From Candidatus Hodarchaeota archaeon (GTDB taxonomy: Archaea; Asgardarchaeota; Heimdallarchaeia; Hodarchaeales; YT1-039), in the NCBI GenBank assembly GCA_016840025.1, contig JAEOTF010000270.1, positions 1 through 36,670 on the forward strand: 36,670 nucleotides of DNA, read 5' to 3'. The notes under the pieces were generated by a model. That model ran no database searches and was not told the origin of the DNA. It worked only from the letters and a program-made list of their open reading frames with translations. Positions 25,065-34,349 of this stretch are shown here, in pieces (position 1 is the stretch's first letter; each line of letters opens with the position of its first letter). Position numbers and translations under genes: made by a program.

Positions 25065-25460
25065 TTAAATCCACTCTAGTTCTTTATATTTTTGAATGCC
25101 AATTATAAGCGAGTTCTCTATCTCTGCTAATAATTTGGAATCTATTTTATTCATATTAAAACAAGACTTCCCTTTTAAGAAGTTCTTTAATTCTGGACTT
25201 ATGTGAGTTAAAAGTTCAGGATGAGAATAGACTGGTGAAAGATAAAAACTTACATAGTTCTTTTGTTGAATTACACCCCCAATATAGGTGGGTTGGGGTT
25301 TTTTATTGAATAAACTCACTTCTTTTTTTCCGTATAAATGTAAAGCAGGTTTTTTTACTTTAGCTTTAGAGCCAATAATTTCGTCTGTTACCTTCAAGTC
25401 AGTAGAATGTTTTTCTAAGATAGATTTTATTTGAATAAAGATTGAATCAAGTGAACTCAT
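25065..25460 (-). CDS. DUF1801-like small protein
   Basis: A 131-residue soluble protein. The segment YVSFYLSPVYSHPELLTHIS followed by PELKNFLKGKSCFNM resembles the conserved core of DUF1801/YdhG-like proteins, a small alpha-beta fold of unknown function. The N-terminus (LDSIFIQIKSILEKHSTDLKV) is a helix typical of these proteins. The ATG at 25460 has GAGGT upstream. It is convergent with the ABC exporter, with 18 bases between the stops. The family assignment is from memory of the motif and is moderate. Confidence 0.7.
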   Translation of the reverse strand: MSSLDSIFIQIKSILEKHSTDLKVTDEIIGSKAKVKKPALHLYGKKEVSLFNKKPQPTYIGGVIQQKNYVSFYLSPVYSHPELLTHISPELKNFLKGKSCFNMNKIDSKLLAEIENSLIIGIQKYKELEWI

Positions 25461-25531
25461 GATAATACCTCTTTTTCATATAGATCTCTGAAATCTGAGA
25501 GAGAGATAGAGATTTACTAATAAAATCTCTA

Positions 25532-26518
25532 TTAATTAAAGGATGGGAGTACTTCCTTTGAAAAGAGTTCAGGTCCCTTAAGCTTTCCCAAACGGGGAAA
25601 CATGAAGATAAGATACTCCATACCTATATCTAGATAGTTCTGAATACCCTTGATGCATTCATCTGGTGTGCCACTGACCCGTGTTGACAAATATTCTTCC
25701 ATAGTTTGTTTTCTAATATGTTCTCGCGGATGATTAGTCTTATACCACTGAGCTTCTTTCTCTACATCTTGCTTTGTTTCGCCAATATGAATAAACACAT
25801 TAGTAGTCTTACGAATCTTTGAATAAGGACGATTAATCGTTTTACAATGTTCTTCAAGTATATTATACTTACGTTGAATGGTTTCTAAGTTCCCCATGAT
25901 ATTTCCAGCATCAGCATGAGTAGCTACTAGTCGAAGAGTTTTCTTTTCTCCAGATCCACCTATAAGGATCGGTGGTCGAGGCGATTGAAGTGGTTTTGGC
26001 AAACATTGGGCATTTTCAATTCGATAATATTTACCTTCAAATGAAGGTGTTTCACCTAACCACATCGCTTTAATAATTTGAATTGCTTCATCTAGTTGGG
26101 CTAATCTGACGCTGGCTGCTGGATATTGATATCCATATGCCCGATATTCCTCTTCGTACCAACCTGCTCCATAACCAAATATTAGCCGACCATTACTGAT
26201 CTGATCAATGCATGCAGTTGTTTTTCCAAGTAACGCTGGATTACGATAAGATTGTGCCAAAACCATAGTTCCAAGATTGATTTTTTCAGTCACAGCAGCA
26301 ATAGCAGACATGAGAGTTAGCGTTTCATATACTGGTTTTTCTGTAGGTGCTGGAAATGTAAAGAAATGATCGTTAAAAAAGATAGAGTCATATCCCAATG
26401 CTTCTAATGATTGAGCTACTTCTCGATATTTTTTGTATGTCTCCAAAATGATTAGGGGAAATGTAAAGTGCATTAGTACTCCAAATCCCACTTTTCCTTT
26501 TCCTTGCAGTGCTTGCAT
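25532..26518 (-). CDS. LLM-class (luciferase-like) F420-type oxidoreductase
   Basis: A 328-residue TIM-barrel flavin/F420-dependent oxidoreductase. Family features are GVLMHF at the start, SLEALGYDSIFFNDHFF, ETLTLMSAIAAVTEKINLGTMV, NPALLGKTTACIDQISNGRLIFGYGAGWYEEEYRAYGYQYP, IIKAMWLGETPSFEGKYYRI and RPPILIGGSGEKKTLRLVATHAD. In archaea this subgroup usually uses coenzyme F420; the substrate is unknown. The ATG at 26518 has GGAGAG upstream, and a TATA-like element sits at 26560-26569. It is transcribed alone. Confidence 0.92.
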   Translation of the reverse strand: MQALQGKGKVGFGVLMHFTFPLIILETYKKYREVAQSLEALGYDSIFFNDHFFTFPAPTEKPVYETLTLMSAIAAVTEKINLGTMVLAQSYRNPALLGKTTACIDQISNGRLIFGYGAGWYEEEYRAYGYQYPAASVRLAQLDEAIQIIKAMWLGETPSFEGKYYRIENAQCLPKPLQSPRPPILIGGSGEKKTLRLVATHADAGNIMGNLETIQRKYNILEEHCKTINRPYSKIRKTTNVFIHIGETKQDVEKEAQWYKTNHPREHIRKQTMEEYLSTRVSGTPDECIKGIQNYLDIGMEYLIFMFPRLGKLKGPELFSKEVLPSFN

Positions 26519-26559
26519 CTATTTCTCTCCTGTAATCTCCTAAAGTGATTTTTTAAGAC

Positions 26560-26569
26560 TTATATATAA
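26560..26569 (-). promoter_or_regulatory. TATA element of the LLM oxidoreductase gene
   Basis: TTATATATAA, centred about 46 bases upstream of the ATG at 26518, predicts a transcription start near 26540 and a leader of about 20 bases holding the GGAGAG ribosome site. The element is palindromic, so direction is inferred from distance to the gene. Confidence 0.5.
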
Positions 26570-26734
26570 CTAATGTTCTTTGGGCATATTGACCACAGTT
26601 GGGTAGAAAAATATCTATGCTGCTACTCTTTAAATACCAGTAGAATAGAATGAAAGTGCCTTACTTTAATTTTTCAAAGTATCTATACAAAAAGTAAGGG
26701 CGAGAGTAAAATTCCGAAAGGAAGTAGAATTACG

Positions 26735-28810
26735 ATGAATGGGCAGAGAAGAATTAAAAAAACATTATTTACCTTTTTTATGGGTTGGTTGGTTATTAGT
26801 TCTACGTTTGTTCCCCAGACCTTAGTAAAAGGTTATGACACTGATCGTGAAGAACTTCGGTTCGATCTATTTACTAGTGAATGGGAAACTGATTGTTTTA
26901 TTGGTGCAGAACTGATTAAATCCTATTTAGAAGCAGTTGGTTTTGCTATTAACCATGTTCCTTTACGGTTTTTGGACAATATACTAAGAGATTACGGGGG
27001 ATCTGAAAGTGTCCGTCCGTATGACCTAATTTACACGACCCAGAGCCGTAATCCCTTCAGGCCTACTGACTTGAATATGTTGCATAGCCAGAATGACTAT
27101 CCGGGTGGATCCAATTATTTTGGCTTCCATAACCCCGTCTTAGATAACCATCTTGATGCTATGATGAACGGACCACTAGATGAAGTTCAATTTCATGTCT
27201 ACCAGCAACAAATGATTGCAGCGGAAGAATGCCCCTATATCCAAGTTTTAAATAAGGAAGATGCTATGCCCCTCCGGAAAGGCATGGATGGACTGATCTA
27301 CACCCCCCACGGCTTGATCTCGTGGAATAATCCATTAACTCAACTGAACGTTCATAATACCACCAATTTACCCGATGATCGGGATGGCTTAGAGTGGGTA
27401 ATGCGGTACTTCAAATTCATTCGTGACGGGAATCCCGATGGGATGCTATACTACGAAATTTTGACTGGTCGAACAGCCTTCGTAGACTCTTTGTTGTGGG
27501 AATGCTTGGTCCAAACCAATGAGACTGGCGGTTACATTCCCTGGCTTGCAGAGTCCTACTCGATCTCCGAAGACGGAATGACCTTCAACTTCACTCTCCG
27601 AGATGGCATCCAATGGCATGATTTTGATACTTCAGGTGAGTATGTAGATGCAGATGACGTGGTCTTCTCATACAATTATATCAATGACGCATGGGACGCA
27701 GGCTTAGCGAGTTATTCCCCTGTGATCGACATAGCAAGCTGTACAGTTCTACCCGATGGTACTATTCAGTTCGTGATGGAAGAAATGGATACCTGGGCTA
27801 TCTCCTATCTGTTCACCGAACTCAAAATCTTCCCAAAACACATCTTTGAGACCGTACCGTATAACGATGCCACCTGGCACGATCTGACCAACATGACCAC
27901 CAAAGTCGGTACAGGGCCTTACAAGTTTGATGAAGTAGAAGCAGCAAATCCACCCATCTGGTGGAAATTCGTCCGCAACGACGACTACTGGTTCACCGGT
28001 GCAAATCCCAACTGTTTGACTGGCCTTGAACCCATCGCGTCCGCAGGCGGCAGCGATCCAACAATTACCCAGTATCCCCGAATGGAACGCTTTACCATTC
28101 GCGTAATTACTGGTACAGATGCAACTGTAGCAGCTCTTCGTAACGGAGCTATCGATCTCACTCGTTACATGTGGTACGAAATAGCTGTAGTGGCAGAACA
28201 ATATCCTGATGAAATTGAGATTGTTATCGTCCCTAGTTGGTATCGCAACATTCTGTATATTAACAATCAGATTTCGCCACTGACTGATCCTGTGGTCCGA
28301 CAAGCTATTGCCTATGCGCTTGATTATGATAGTATTGCACAAATTGAAGAATACGTTTTTCCCGTCTATAACCAATATTTACCTCTGGCGATATATGGTA
28401 CCCAATGGCACAATCCTGTTTCTGATATTTATCGCTATAATGTACAACAGGCGAATCAGATCCTTGATGATGCAGGTTATCTAGACACAGATGGCGATGG
28501 AGTCCGCGAGATACCATCTGCTATTGAAGGAATTAACACGAAGATACAAAATCTTCCTGAGAGTGCCTTCAAAAATAACGCTGAACAGCGAAAGAATGCA
28601 TTGTCGAATAAACTTACCGAAGTAACCGCAAAGATAAACGCCGGTGAGTATGAGAGAGCGATAAACAAACTACAAAAGGACATCCGTGCGAAATGTGATG
28701 GATCTCTCGGTGGTAACCCGAAAAACGATTGGATAATAGATCCTACTGCACAACAAGAGCTATGCGCGATGATTGATGTATTTATCGCCTATTTAGAAAC
28801 GATGATATGA
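26735..28810 (+). CDS. Oligopeptide-type ABC substrate-binding protein, domain order permuted
   Basis: A 691-residue exported protein of the SBP_bac_5 (DppA/OppA) type. Residues 8-32 are a signal peptide or anchor. Residues 36-225 match the part that is normally C-terminal in this family (AELIKSYLEAVGFAINHVPL, YDLIYTTQSRNPFRP, SNYFGFHNPVLDNHL and CPYIQVLNKEDAM). Residues 233-595 match the normally N-terminal part (LLWECLVQTN, YIPWLAESYSISEDGMTFNF, DADDVVFSYNYI, KVGTGPYKF and DPVVRQAIAYALD), stopping at DTDGDGVREIP, just where the first segment should continue. A C-terminal helical module (about 600-691) resembles FIMAH-type domains. No permease genes are adjacent. The 27300-28100 stretch looks richer in G+C than its surroundings. 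Confidence 0.85.
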   Translation: MNGQRRIKKTLFTFFMGWLVISSTFVPQTLVKGYDTDREELRFDLFTSEWETDCFIGAELIKSYLEAVGFAINHVPLRFLDNILRDYGGSESVRPYDLIYTTQSRNPFRPTDLNMLHSQNDYPGGSNYFGFHNPVLDNHLDAMMNGPLDEVQFHVYQQQMIAAEECPYIQVLNKEDAMPLRKGMDGLIYTPHGLISWNNPLTQLNVHNTTNLPDDRDGLEWVMRYFKFIRDGNPDGMLYYEILTGRTAFVDSLLWECLVQTNETGGYIPWLAESYSISEDGMTFNFTLRDGIQWHDFDTSGEYVDADDVVFSYNYINDAWDAGLASYSPVIDIASCTVLPDGTIQFVMEEMDTWAISYLFTELKIFPKHIFETVPYNDATWHDLTNMTTKVGTGPYKFDEVEAANPPIWWKFVRNDDYWFTGANPNCLTGLEPIASAGGSDPTITQYPRMERFTIRVITGTDATVAALRNGAIDLTRYMWYEIAVVAEQYPDEIEIVIVPSWYRNILYINNQISPLTDPVVRQAIAYALDYDSIAQIEEYVFPVYNQYLPLAIYGTQWHNPVSDIYRYNVQQANQILDDAGYLDTDGDGVREIPSAIEGINTKIQNLPESAFKNNAEQRKNALSNKLTEVTAKINAGEYERAINKLQKDIRAKCDGSLGGNPKNDWIIDPTAQQELCAMIDVFIAYLETMI

Positions 28811-28877
28811 CCTTGCAGATTCTGATACAGCTGGGATAAAAGACAGTGGTAATTGAAGCCCCAATCAAATCCCATTT

Positions 28878-28887
28878 CCTTTTTTTT
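28878..28887 (+). terminator. T-rich terminator after the substrate-binding protein
   Basis: A CCTTTTTTTTAAC tract, followed by further T-rich sequence, lies about 68 bases after the stop. The call rests on base composition only. Confidence 0.3.
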
Positions 28888-29062
28888 AACTTTTCTTCCT
28901 TTCTCTTGAGTGTTTTCCTTTTGCGCAAAGTATGTGTTTCTCTGATATTCTATAATTTTGAATATTTTTTAATGTGGAAAAATTAATTACAGTTATAATT
29001 TACAAGATAAATAGGGGTCAATATATTAAGTCTTATACATATTTTGTGGGTGAAAAGGAATA

Positions 29063-30412
29063 ATGAATCAGGAAGAGCGAGCTTATATTAAGGATGTTGC
29101 TATGCAATTTCTACGTGAACTGCAGGATGACCGGAAGACGTTTGTAAAATCGGCGGAAGTAGAAATTTTAACCTTAAAACAGAATTATCTTAGAACTGCG
29201 GAAAAGGACTATCTAACTCTAAAAGAGCTTGACGAACTCTTTGGTGAGCTAAAACAAAACATCCTTGTGCCATTCATTGATCGTTCTACCATGAATATTT
29301 CCGTGAAGGGTGTACGACGAATACGTGCGCTACTTTCTTATGGGGAAGACGGTAAAATATTATTCCTTGACGATGAGGGTGAACAAAAAGAAATAAAGGT
29401 CGAGAAGAGAGAAATAAAGAGAGAAGACAAATTAGATAATGTAATTCAAGAATTAACAACGAAAAGAAGAGAGAAAATACTGAAGCGGGTAGAGACTGGA
29501 TTAACGCCTATTCTTGAGAATCTTAAGAAAATTCTTTCATCCTCCGTTGATACTGTTTCATCTTCCACTGATGCCGATAAATTTGTCTTGATAGAGGAAG
29601 AAACGGGAGAACCTGTGGAAGTGAGTGAAATTAGTGGACTTAAATCAATATTCGAAAAATTAGAGTCTTGGGGGCCTACATTAGATGCACTTTTAACTCA
29701 GTTGGGGACTCTTGGCTCAGATATCCGATTAAAGACCGAGCATGACAAAAAAGCGGTCACCGGTAAGTCTCAAGAAGAAATTACTAATCAATTAGCGACA
29801 GTAGAACAACAGTTACAGGAGATGGCAGAATCCATCAGGTTTTCGGTCAAGATGGTTGAGGAAGCAGATGTTGATAGTCGGGCTAAGTCCAACACCATTA
29901 ATACCAGCCAAACAATAGAAAAAACTCTTGATAAGGCATTATCCGAACTCGGTGCTATTGATGGAGAGCTCTCCGAGCTGGCATCGATTGAAGGGAAACT
30001 TGCTGAAACAAGTCCAGATGATCAAGAATCCCTTGGGCAGGCATTGTCCGAACTCGGTGCTATTGATGGAGAACTTATTGCATCGATTGAAGGTGAACCA
30101 GAAGAAGTTTCAGACCTTAAACGAAAGATATCTGTACTCCAAACAGAACTCCGTCGTCAAAATCTCCTTCTTGAACATACACGCAATGTCTTGTCATCAA
30201 ACCCCAAATATGCGGCTTTATTTATACTCGAAGAACTTGGTAATATGCCTCTTGCCTCTCTCGCTAAATCAGTTGGAACATCATCGATAGCATTACGTTC
30301 TCTTCTCACTGAATTTGTCGAGAGGGGTCTTCTTCAAATAGATGGCGAAGACTCTAATGCCATTGTAGGACTTGTTTTTGGTACCCCCCAAGAACAATTT
30401 AAGAGACTTTAG
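29063..30412 (+). CDS. Coiled-coil protein with C-terminal winged-helix-like domain
   Basis: A 449-residue soluble acidic protein. Residues 1-150 and 220-375 are rich in charged heptad-like helices (for example ITNQLATVEQQLQEMAESIR and LKRKISVLQTELRRQNLLLE). The last 65 residues (KYAALFILEELGNMPLASLA, then TSSIALRSLLTEFVERGLLQ) look like a winged helix-turn-helix module that might bind DNA or another protein. An internal repeat, LDKALSELGAIDGELSELAS and LGQALSELGAIDGELIAS, lies near residues 292-345 and is almost identical at DNA level. The ATG at 29063 has AAAAGGA upstream. No family is recognised. It could be a regulator or a structural protein. Confidence 0.75.
   Translation: MNQEERAYIKDVAMQFLRELQDDRKTFVKSAEVEILTLKQNYLRTAEKDYLTLKELDELFGELKQNILVPFIDRSTMNISVKGVRRIRALLSYGEDGKILFLDDEGEQKEIKVEKREIKREDKLDNVIQELTTKRREKILKRVETGLTPILENLKKILSSSVDTVSSSTDADKFVLIEEETGEPVEVSEISGLKSIFEKLESWGPTLDALLTQLGTLGSDIRLKTEHDKKAVTGKSQEEITNQLATVEQQLQEMAESIRFSVKMVEEADVDSRAKSNTINTSQTIEKTLDKALSELGAIDGELSELASIEGKLAETSPDDQESLGQALSELGAIDGELIASIEGEPEEVSDLKRKISVLQTELRRQNLLLEHTRNVLSSNPKYAALFILEELGNMPLASLAKSVGTSSIALRSLLTEFVERGLLQIDGEDSNAIVGLVFGTPQEQFKRL
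29935..30072 (+). repeat. In-frame direct repeat inside the coiled-coil gene
   Basis: Two 33-base copies, at 29935-29967 and 30040-30072, differ by one base and encode ALSELGAIDGE. A nearby GCATCGATTGAAGG is also shared. The 105-base offset keeps the frame, pointing to a recent tandem duplication. Confidence 0.85.
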
Positions 30413-30517
30413 TTCACATGAATCTATAGACATCATTTCTGTTAAAAAAAGGAAGTGGAGGGAGATAAGAATCCCAATTACTGAAATTAGAAAAAAAGGG
30501 AGGAAAAGTGTATTGAA

Positions 30518-32953
30518 TTATCGTCGTTTTCGATTTACTATTATCAACCCGATAAGGATTGGTAGTGCATATATTAATTCGAAACCAGGGATAATAGCAG
30601 GTGGTGCTTCTGAGGTCGCCTCACTGATTCCTGAAGCGGGGAAAGTAACATCTGGGTCTTCACCGACCAAATGGAATTTTAAACGTCCAAATGTGCTGCC
30701 AATTGGTATATTGGCGTCGTAATAGACGAGAACACCATCGTTCTTTCTCCAGCGAACTTCAATGTTTCCACCTTCGTCTAAATCACCCTCTAGTTCAAAG
30801 TTAGTTGCGCCGTTCGTGGCGGTATACCCTGCATCTTCAAATAGTTCTTGTAGAAGATCCCAGTAGGCGTTGTCACCAACCATTAACACAAAGTAAAGGA
30901 AAGGAGGTCCATCAAACTCCTCAGTTTCTTCAAAACCTGGTTCAGCAATCTCTATACCCATATCCTGTGTTGTACCCCCTGAATTCCGCATTGTAGCGTT
31001 GAAATATGGTCCATCGGCCATTAAATTGCTCAATGTTTTGATTAAAACTTCTAATTCCTCACCTTGCGTAATCAGATCGCTCTCACCGAATTGAAGTGAA
31101 TTATTACCGTCGAAGTCAATGATATCTAGTATGTATGTGAGCAAATAATTTTCAGCAACACCCCATTGCCAATTAATATCATCTGAGTAAAACGTTGTGC
31201 CGCGTTCAAATTCGAGAATCAGTTCATTTCCGTGATCATCCATACCTTGGGCATAGTAATAATTGAGTAACCCATCGCTTTTGGACCATCGGGCGGTGAC
31301 ATTGAATTCTTCTTCCATAGAAAAACCAATTTCATCTGCTGTATTAATAACTGTGCGTCCAAGTGCGGTGTAGGCGTCGACAACATGAGGCCACCAGCCT
31401 ATATCACGGATCGGGATGGCCAGGAAAAATGCGGGTGGTCCATCACCCTTATCAAGTCCAGGAGGTCGTAATTCACTAACTGCATCCTCGTCTTCATAGC
31501 CACTGCTGGTTCGCATTGAGAAATTCACATGAGGTCCTTCTGTCATTAAATCTCCCAGATATTCGATACTAAACGCAATGAGATCGTCATCATAGATCGC
31601 AAAGTATTCTGCTGGATCATTATTGAAAACAATAAAATCAGCAGTTCCATTCTGAACCGTTATAGCTTTATAACGTGCTTGAAGCCCTGACTGTATTCCC
31701 CAATTTGGTTGAGCTTCACCCCAAGGCAAATGATAGACGAAACTTAACTTGAAGGAAAGTGGAAGCCCTTCGGGTCCTTCACCTTCGTAGGCATATCCCA
31801 ATGCAAGACCAGTGGTAAGATCCCATTCAATAGTTTCAAAATGGTTCACATCATCCATTGTGATGTTGAGAGTAGTGGCGGTCATAGTTACTGTAGTGGC
31901 ATGTTGCGATTCAAATTCATCGGTAATGTTATTATAGAAAATTTCATTTCCTAAGGGGAGAAGTGGGTACCAAAACCTCGGTCCACCGCCTTCACCTGAT
32001 TCAAAGGAAAAATCCACTTCAGCTTGGAATTCAGGTGTCATAAATGTACCATTCCAGTAGGGACCATGTTCCATCATTGAGAAATCACTCAAAGTGTTGA
32101 AGAAAAGCACAACTAGATCGCCTTCGTAGATAATTTTGTCTTCTTCTTCATTTCCTTCTCCTATGGGGACTTCAGTTACGTGGTTATCCCTACCTTCTTC
32201 ATCACCCCAATAAGGCATAGAATCAGATCCATTGTAATTCAGGTTGTCGAAACGCCAAGCAGCTAAATCACCTTCAGTGATGCCCCAGTACATGCCCCAT
32301 TCACTCTCATCACGGAAGTAGAGGAATGTTATCTCAAGGATCATTGGTAAGTCTTCAGGACCGCCAAATTCACCGTAGTAATATTCAAGAACGCCGTTAT
32401 CTCTTGACCAAACTGACTCAAAGTAAGTAATATTAAGTGTACTATTTGCTCCGGTGAGTTTAAAGTGTGTATTATTACTAAGGGCGTCAAATCCAGGAAC
32501 AGCGTCGAAGTCAGACTCCATTGATGCCCATTCAGAATCATATCTGGCTGGGATCACAGGAGCAAGGAATGATGGTCCATCGGAATCCTCCGGCCATTCT
32601 CTCGCGATTGGTACGGTGTAGTTTTGATCCCATGACTCATGCGCTTCAGAACCACTAAACTCAATTAAAACCTCATATTCGGTCATGAGATCTGGTAAGT
32701 CATCCAAACGAGCATAAAGAAGGTTTCCTTGGTGGAGTTTGCCGACTTCATCGTCCGATTCATCTGTTATTGTGATATAATTAGTACTATTGAACTCAAG
32801 TGTAAGCACTTTATAGACGAGTTGATCACCTTCTTGCACACCCCAGTCGAGGGTAGCGACTGAATTAACCGTCGAATTCCCTGTTAAAGCTCCTGAGCAT
32901 AAAAAGACTAGTAAAAACGTTGATCCAAAATATTTAAGATTCTTTTCATACAT
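30518..32953 (-). CDS. Cell-surface protein of four repeated domains with C-terminal anchor
   Basis: An 811-residue exported protein with a signal peptide (about residues 5-28), four related domains of about 180-195 residues and a C-terminal membrane anchor. The domains start near residues 37, 224, 419 and 598 with W-G-[VI]-x-[ES] (WGVQEGDQLVYKV, WGITEGDLAAWR, WGIQSGLQARYK and WGVAENYLLTYI) and each contains a DGxLxYYY-like strand. The anchor reads IIPGFELIYALPILIGLIIV followed by RKRR, like the anchor of the NHL protein in this window. The chain is strongly acidic with many N-x-S/T sequons. The ATG at 32953 is preferred over the TTG at 32968, because GGAG at 32964-32967 lies 10 bases before it. 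Ligand and role are unknown. Confidence 0.85.
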   Translation of the reverse strand: MYEKNLKYFGSTFLLVFLCSGALTGNSTVNSVATLDWGVQEGDQLVYKVLTLEFNSTNYITITDESDDEVGKLHQGNLLYARLDDLPDLMTEYEVLIEFSGSEAHESWDQNYTVPIAREWPEDSDGPSFLAPVIPARYDSEWASMESDFDAVPGFDALSNNTHFKLTGANSTLNITYFESVWSRDNGVLEYYYGEFGGPEDLPMILEITFLYFRDESEWGMYWGITEGDLAAWRFDNLNYNGSDSMPYWGDEEGRDNHVTEVPIGEGNEEEDKIIYEGDLVVLFFNTLSDFSMMEHGPYWNGTFMTPEFQAEVDFSFESGEGGGPRFWYPLLPLGNEIFYNNITDEFESQHATTVTMTATTLNITMDDVNHFETIEWDLTTGLALGYAYEGEGPEGLPLSFKLSFVYHLPWGEAQPNWGIQSGLQARYKAITVQNGTADFIVFNNDPAEYFAIYDDDLIAFSIEYLGDLMTEGPHVNFSMRTSSGYEDEDAVSELRPPGLDKGDGPPAFFLAIPIRDIGWWPHVVDAYTALGRTVINTADEIGFSMEEEFNVTARWSKSDGLLNYYYAQGMDDHGNELILEFERGTTFYSDDINWQWGVAENYLLTYILDIIDFDGNNSLQFGESDLITQGEELEVLIKTLSNLMADGPYFNATMRNSGGTTQDMGIEIAEPGFEETEEFDGPPFLYFVLMVGDNAYWDLLQELFEDAGYTATNGATNFELEGDLDEGGNIEVRWRKNDGVLVYYDANIPIGSTFGRLKFHLVGEDPDVTFPASGISEATSEAPPAIIPGFELIYALPILIGLIIVNRKRR

Positions 32954-33113
32954 AGACTGTATCTCCAATAATTAAAACCTTGATTAAGATGGTAAGTTAA
33001 GAACGTTTCAGAATAGAATTAACAAACAAATCCACATTGTAACTGTTAAGAATCTAAACGAAATCTTTTGTCCGATAATGTTTGTTTGACTAAATTAACC
33101 ACATTTTCAGGCA

Positions 33114-34334
33114 TTAAATAGTAGATGCACTGTCTCTCAGGTCAGTCCTTTTGTTCAGAAGGAAGACTATGGTTACCGCTCCGCAGGATACAAAAAGAAG
33201 ATAACCCATTGCAGCTGTCATACTGATATCTAGTAGCCACCCAAATATTGCTGGAGCAAGTGCTCCTGCTGTCTGACCAATTGAGAAGTTTAAGCCAAAT
33301 GCTGTGGTACGTTGTTCTTTTGGTACCGCTTCTGCAAGTAATGCAGCAAAAGAGGAAGCCCCCAAAAAGTAAAGAAGTATAAACCCTCCATACATCAAAA
33401 GACCGAGTATCTGCGATATTTCAATTGTTAGAATAATCAATAGACTAAAAATGACAGTCCCTATTCCTGAAATTAGAAGAACTTGAATTCGTCCATTTTC
33501 CTGGGAATCCGATATTTTACCACCAATAAATCCCATAAAAGCTCCAAGGAGAAGGAGAATAGTAGTAACAAGTCCAGATTCTTCCTTTGACATGCCATAA
33601 AAGTCACTCATGAGGGTAACGGAAAAGTAACAGACTGTTCTGAAGATGGTAGTTCGAAAAGTGGCAAGAAATAAGGCAAATAGAAGAACTCCCGATAAAA
33701 GCGTTAGTAAAGAATATTCCTTTTGGGGAACAGAGTTTTCTTCACTGCTAATTGTGGTTTTAACTGACAGACCACGAATAACTTCCGAAGTTCCAATAAA
33801 CAAGTATAGGGAAATAGGTATAGTAATAAATCCGACAATGGCTGCACTTAATAACGTTTCACGCCAACCAATTAAGCCAGCACCGATAGTTAATAAAAAA
33901 GGTGCGAGACCTGTCCCAACTGTTCCTGCGCCTTGATTCAGACTCATTCCTACTGCTTTTTTGGACTCATATAGCCTTGTAACTGCTGAAAAAGCAGGAG
34001 GATGGTAAGCAGCACCTCCAATGCCTAGAATAAAGACGGCTATAGCGATTCCAAGAAAGTTCTGTGCACCACTCATCAATAGTAGCGAGGAACCCATCAC
34101 TAAAAGTCCCAAAAGAATGACGTGATTTTCAAAACCTGGTTTTGTCCGTCCAGACAGGGGGGATAGGAACACCATTAACAAAGAGGGTATAGTTCCCAGG
34201 ATCCCAATCTCTGGGTATGTAAGTGAAATATCCTCTCGTAAAAATAGAACAATGCTAGGAAATGCATAAAGGAATACATGGTTAAGTAAATGAATTATTG
34301 AAGTACTGGTTAGGAATCTTTCTTCGATTTGCAT
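33114..34334 (-). CDS. MFS permease
   Basis: A 406-residue Major Facilitator Superfamily transporter with about twelve membrane helices. The loop GGAAYHPPAFSAVTRLYESKKAVGMSLNQG and the following GTVGTGLAP resemble the fosmidomycin-resistance/sugar-efflux type of MFS proteins. A second-half loop, GAFMGFIGGKISDSQENGR, is the usual A-like motif between helices 8 and 9. The substrate is unknown; drug or metabolite efflux is plausible. The ATG at 34334 lies 15 bases after the stop of the polytopic membrane protein on the same strand, so the two form an operon. Confidence 0.9.
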   Translation of the reverse strand: MQIEERFLTSTSIIHLLNHVFLYAFPSIVLFLREDISLTYPEIGILGTIPSLLMVFLSPLSGRTKPGFENHVILLGLLVMGSSLLLMSGAQNFLGIAIAVFILGIGGAAYHPPAFSAVTRLYESKKAVGMSLNQGAGTVGTGLAPFLLTIGAGLIGWRETLLSAAIVGFITIPISLYLFIGTSEVIRGLSVKTTISSEENSVPQKEYSLLTLLSGVLLFALFLATFRTTIFRTVCYFSVTLMSDFYGMSKEESGLVTTILLLLGAFMGFIGGKISDSQENGRIQVLLISGIGTVIFSLLIILTIEISQILGLLMYGGFILLYFLGASSFAALLAEAVPKEQRTTAFGLNFSIGQTAGALAPAIFGWLLDISMTAAMGYLLFVSCGAVTIVFLLNKRTDLRDSASTI

Positions 34335-34349
34335 TGTTTTCTTCTTCTC

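Noticed and set aside
27749..28375. 208-codon frame antisense to the substrate-binding protein
   Set aside because: It is a shadow of the highly conserved SBP coding sequence in that more GC-rich stretch; its translation has no family features.
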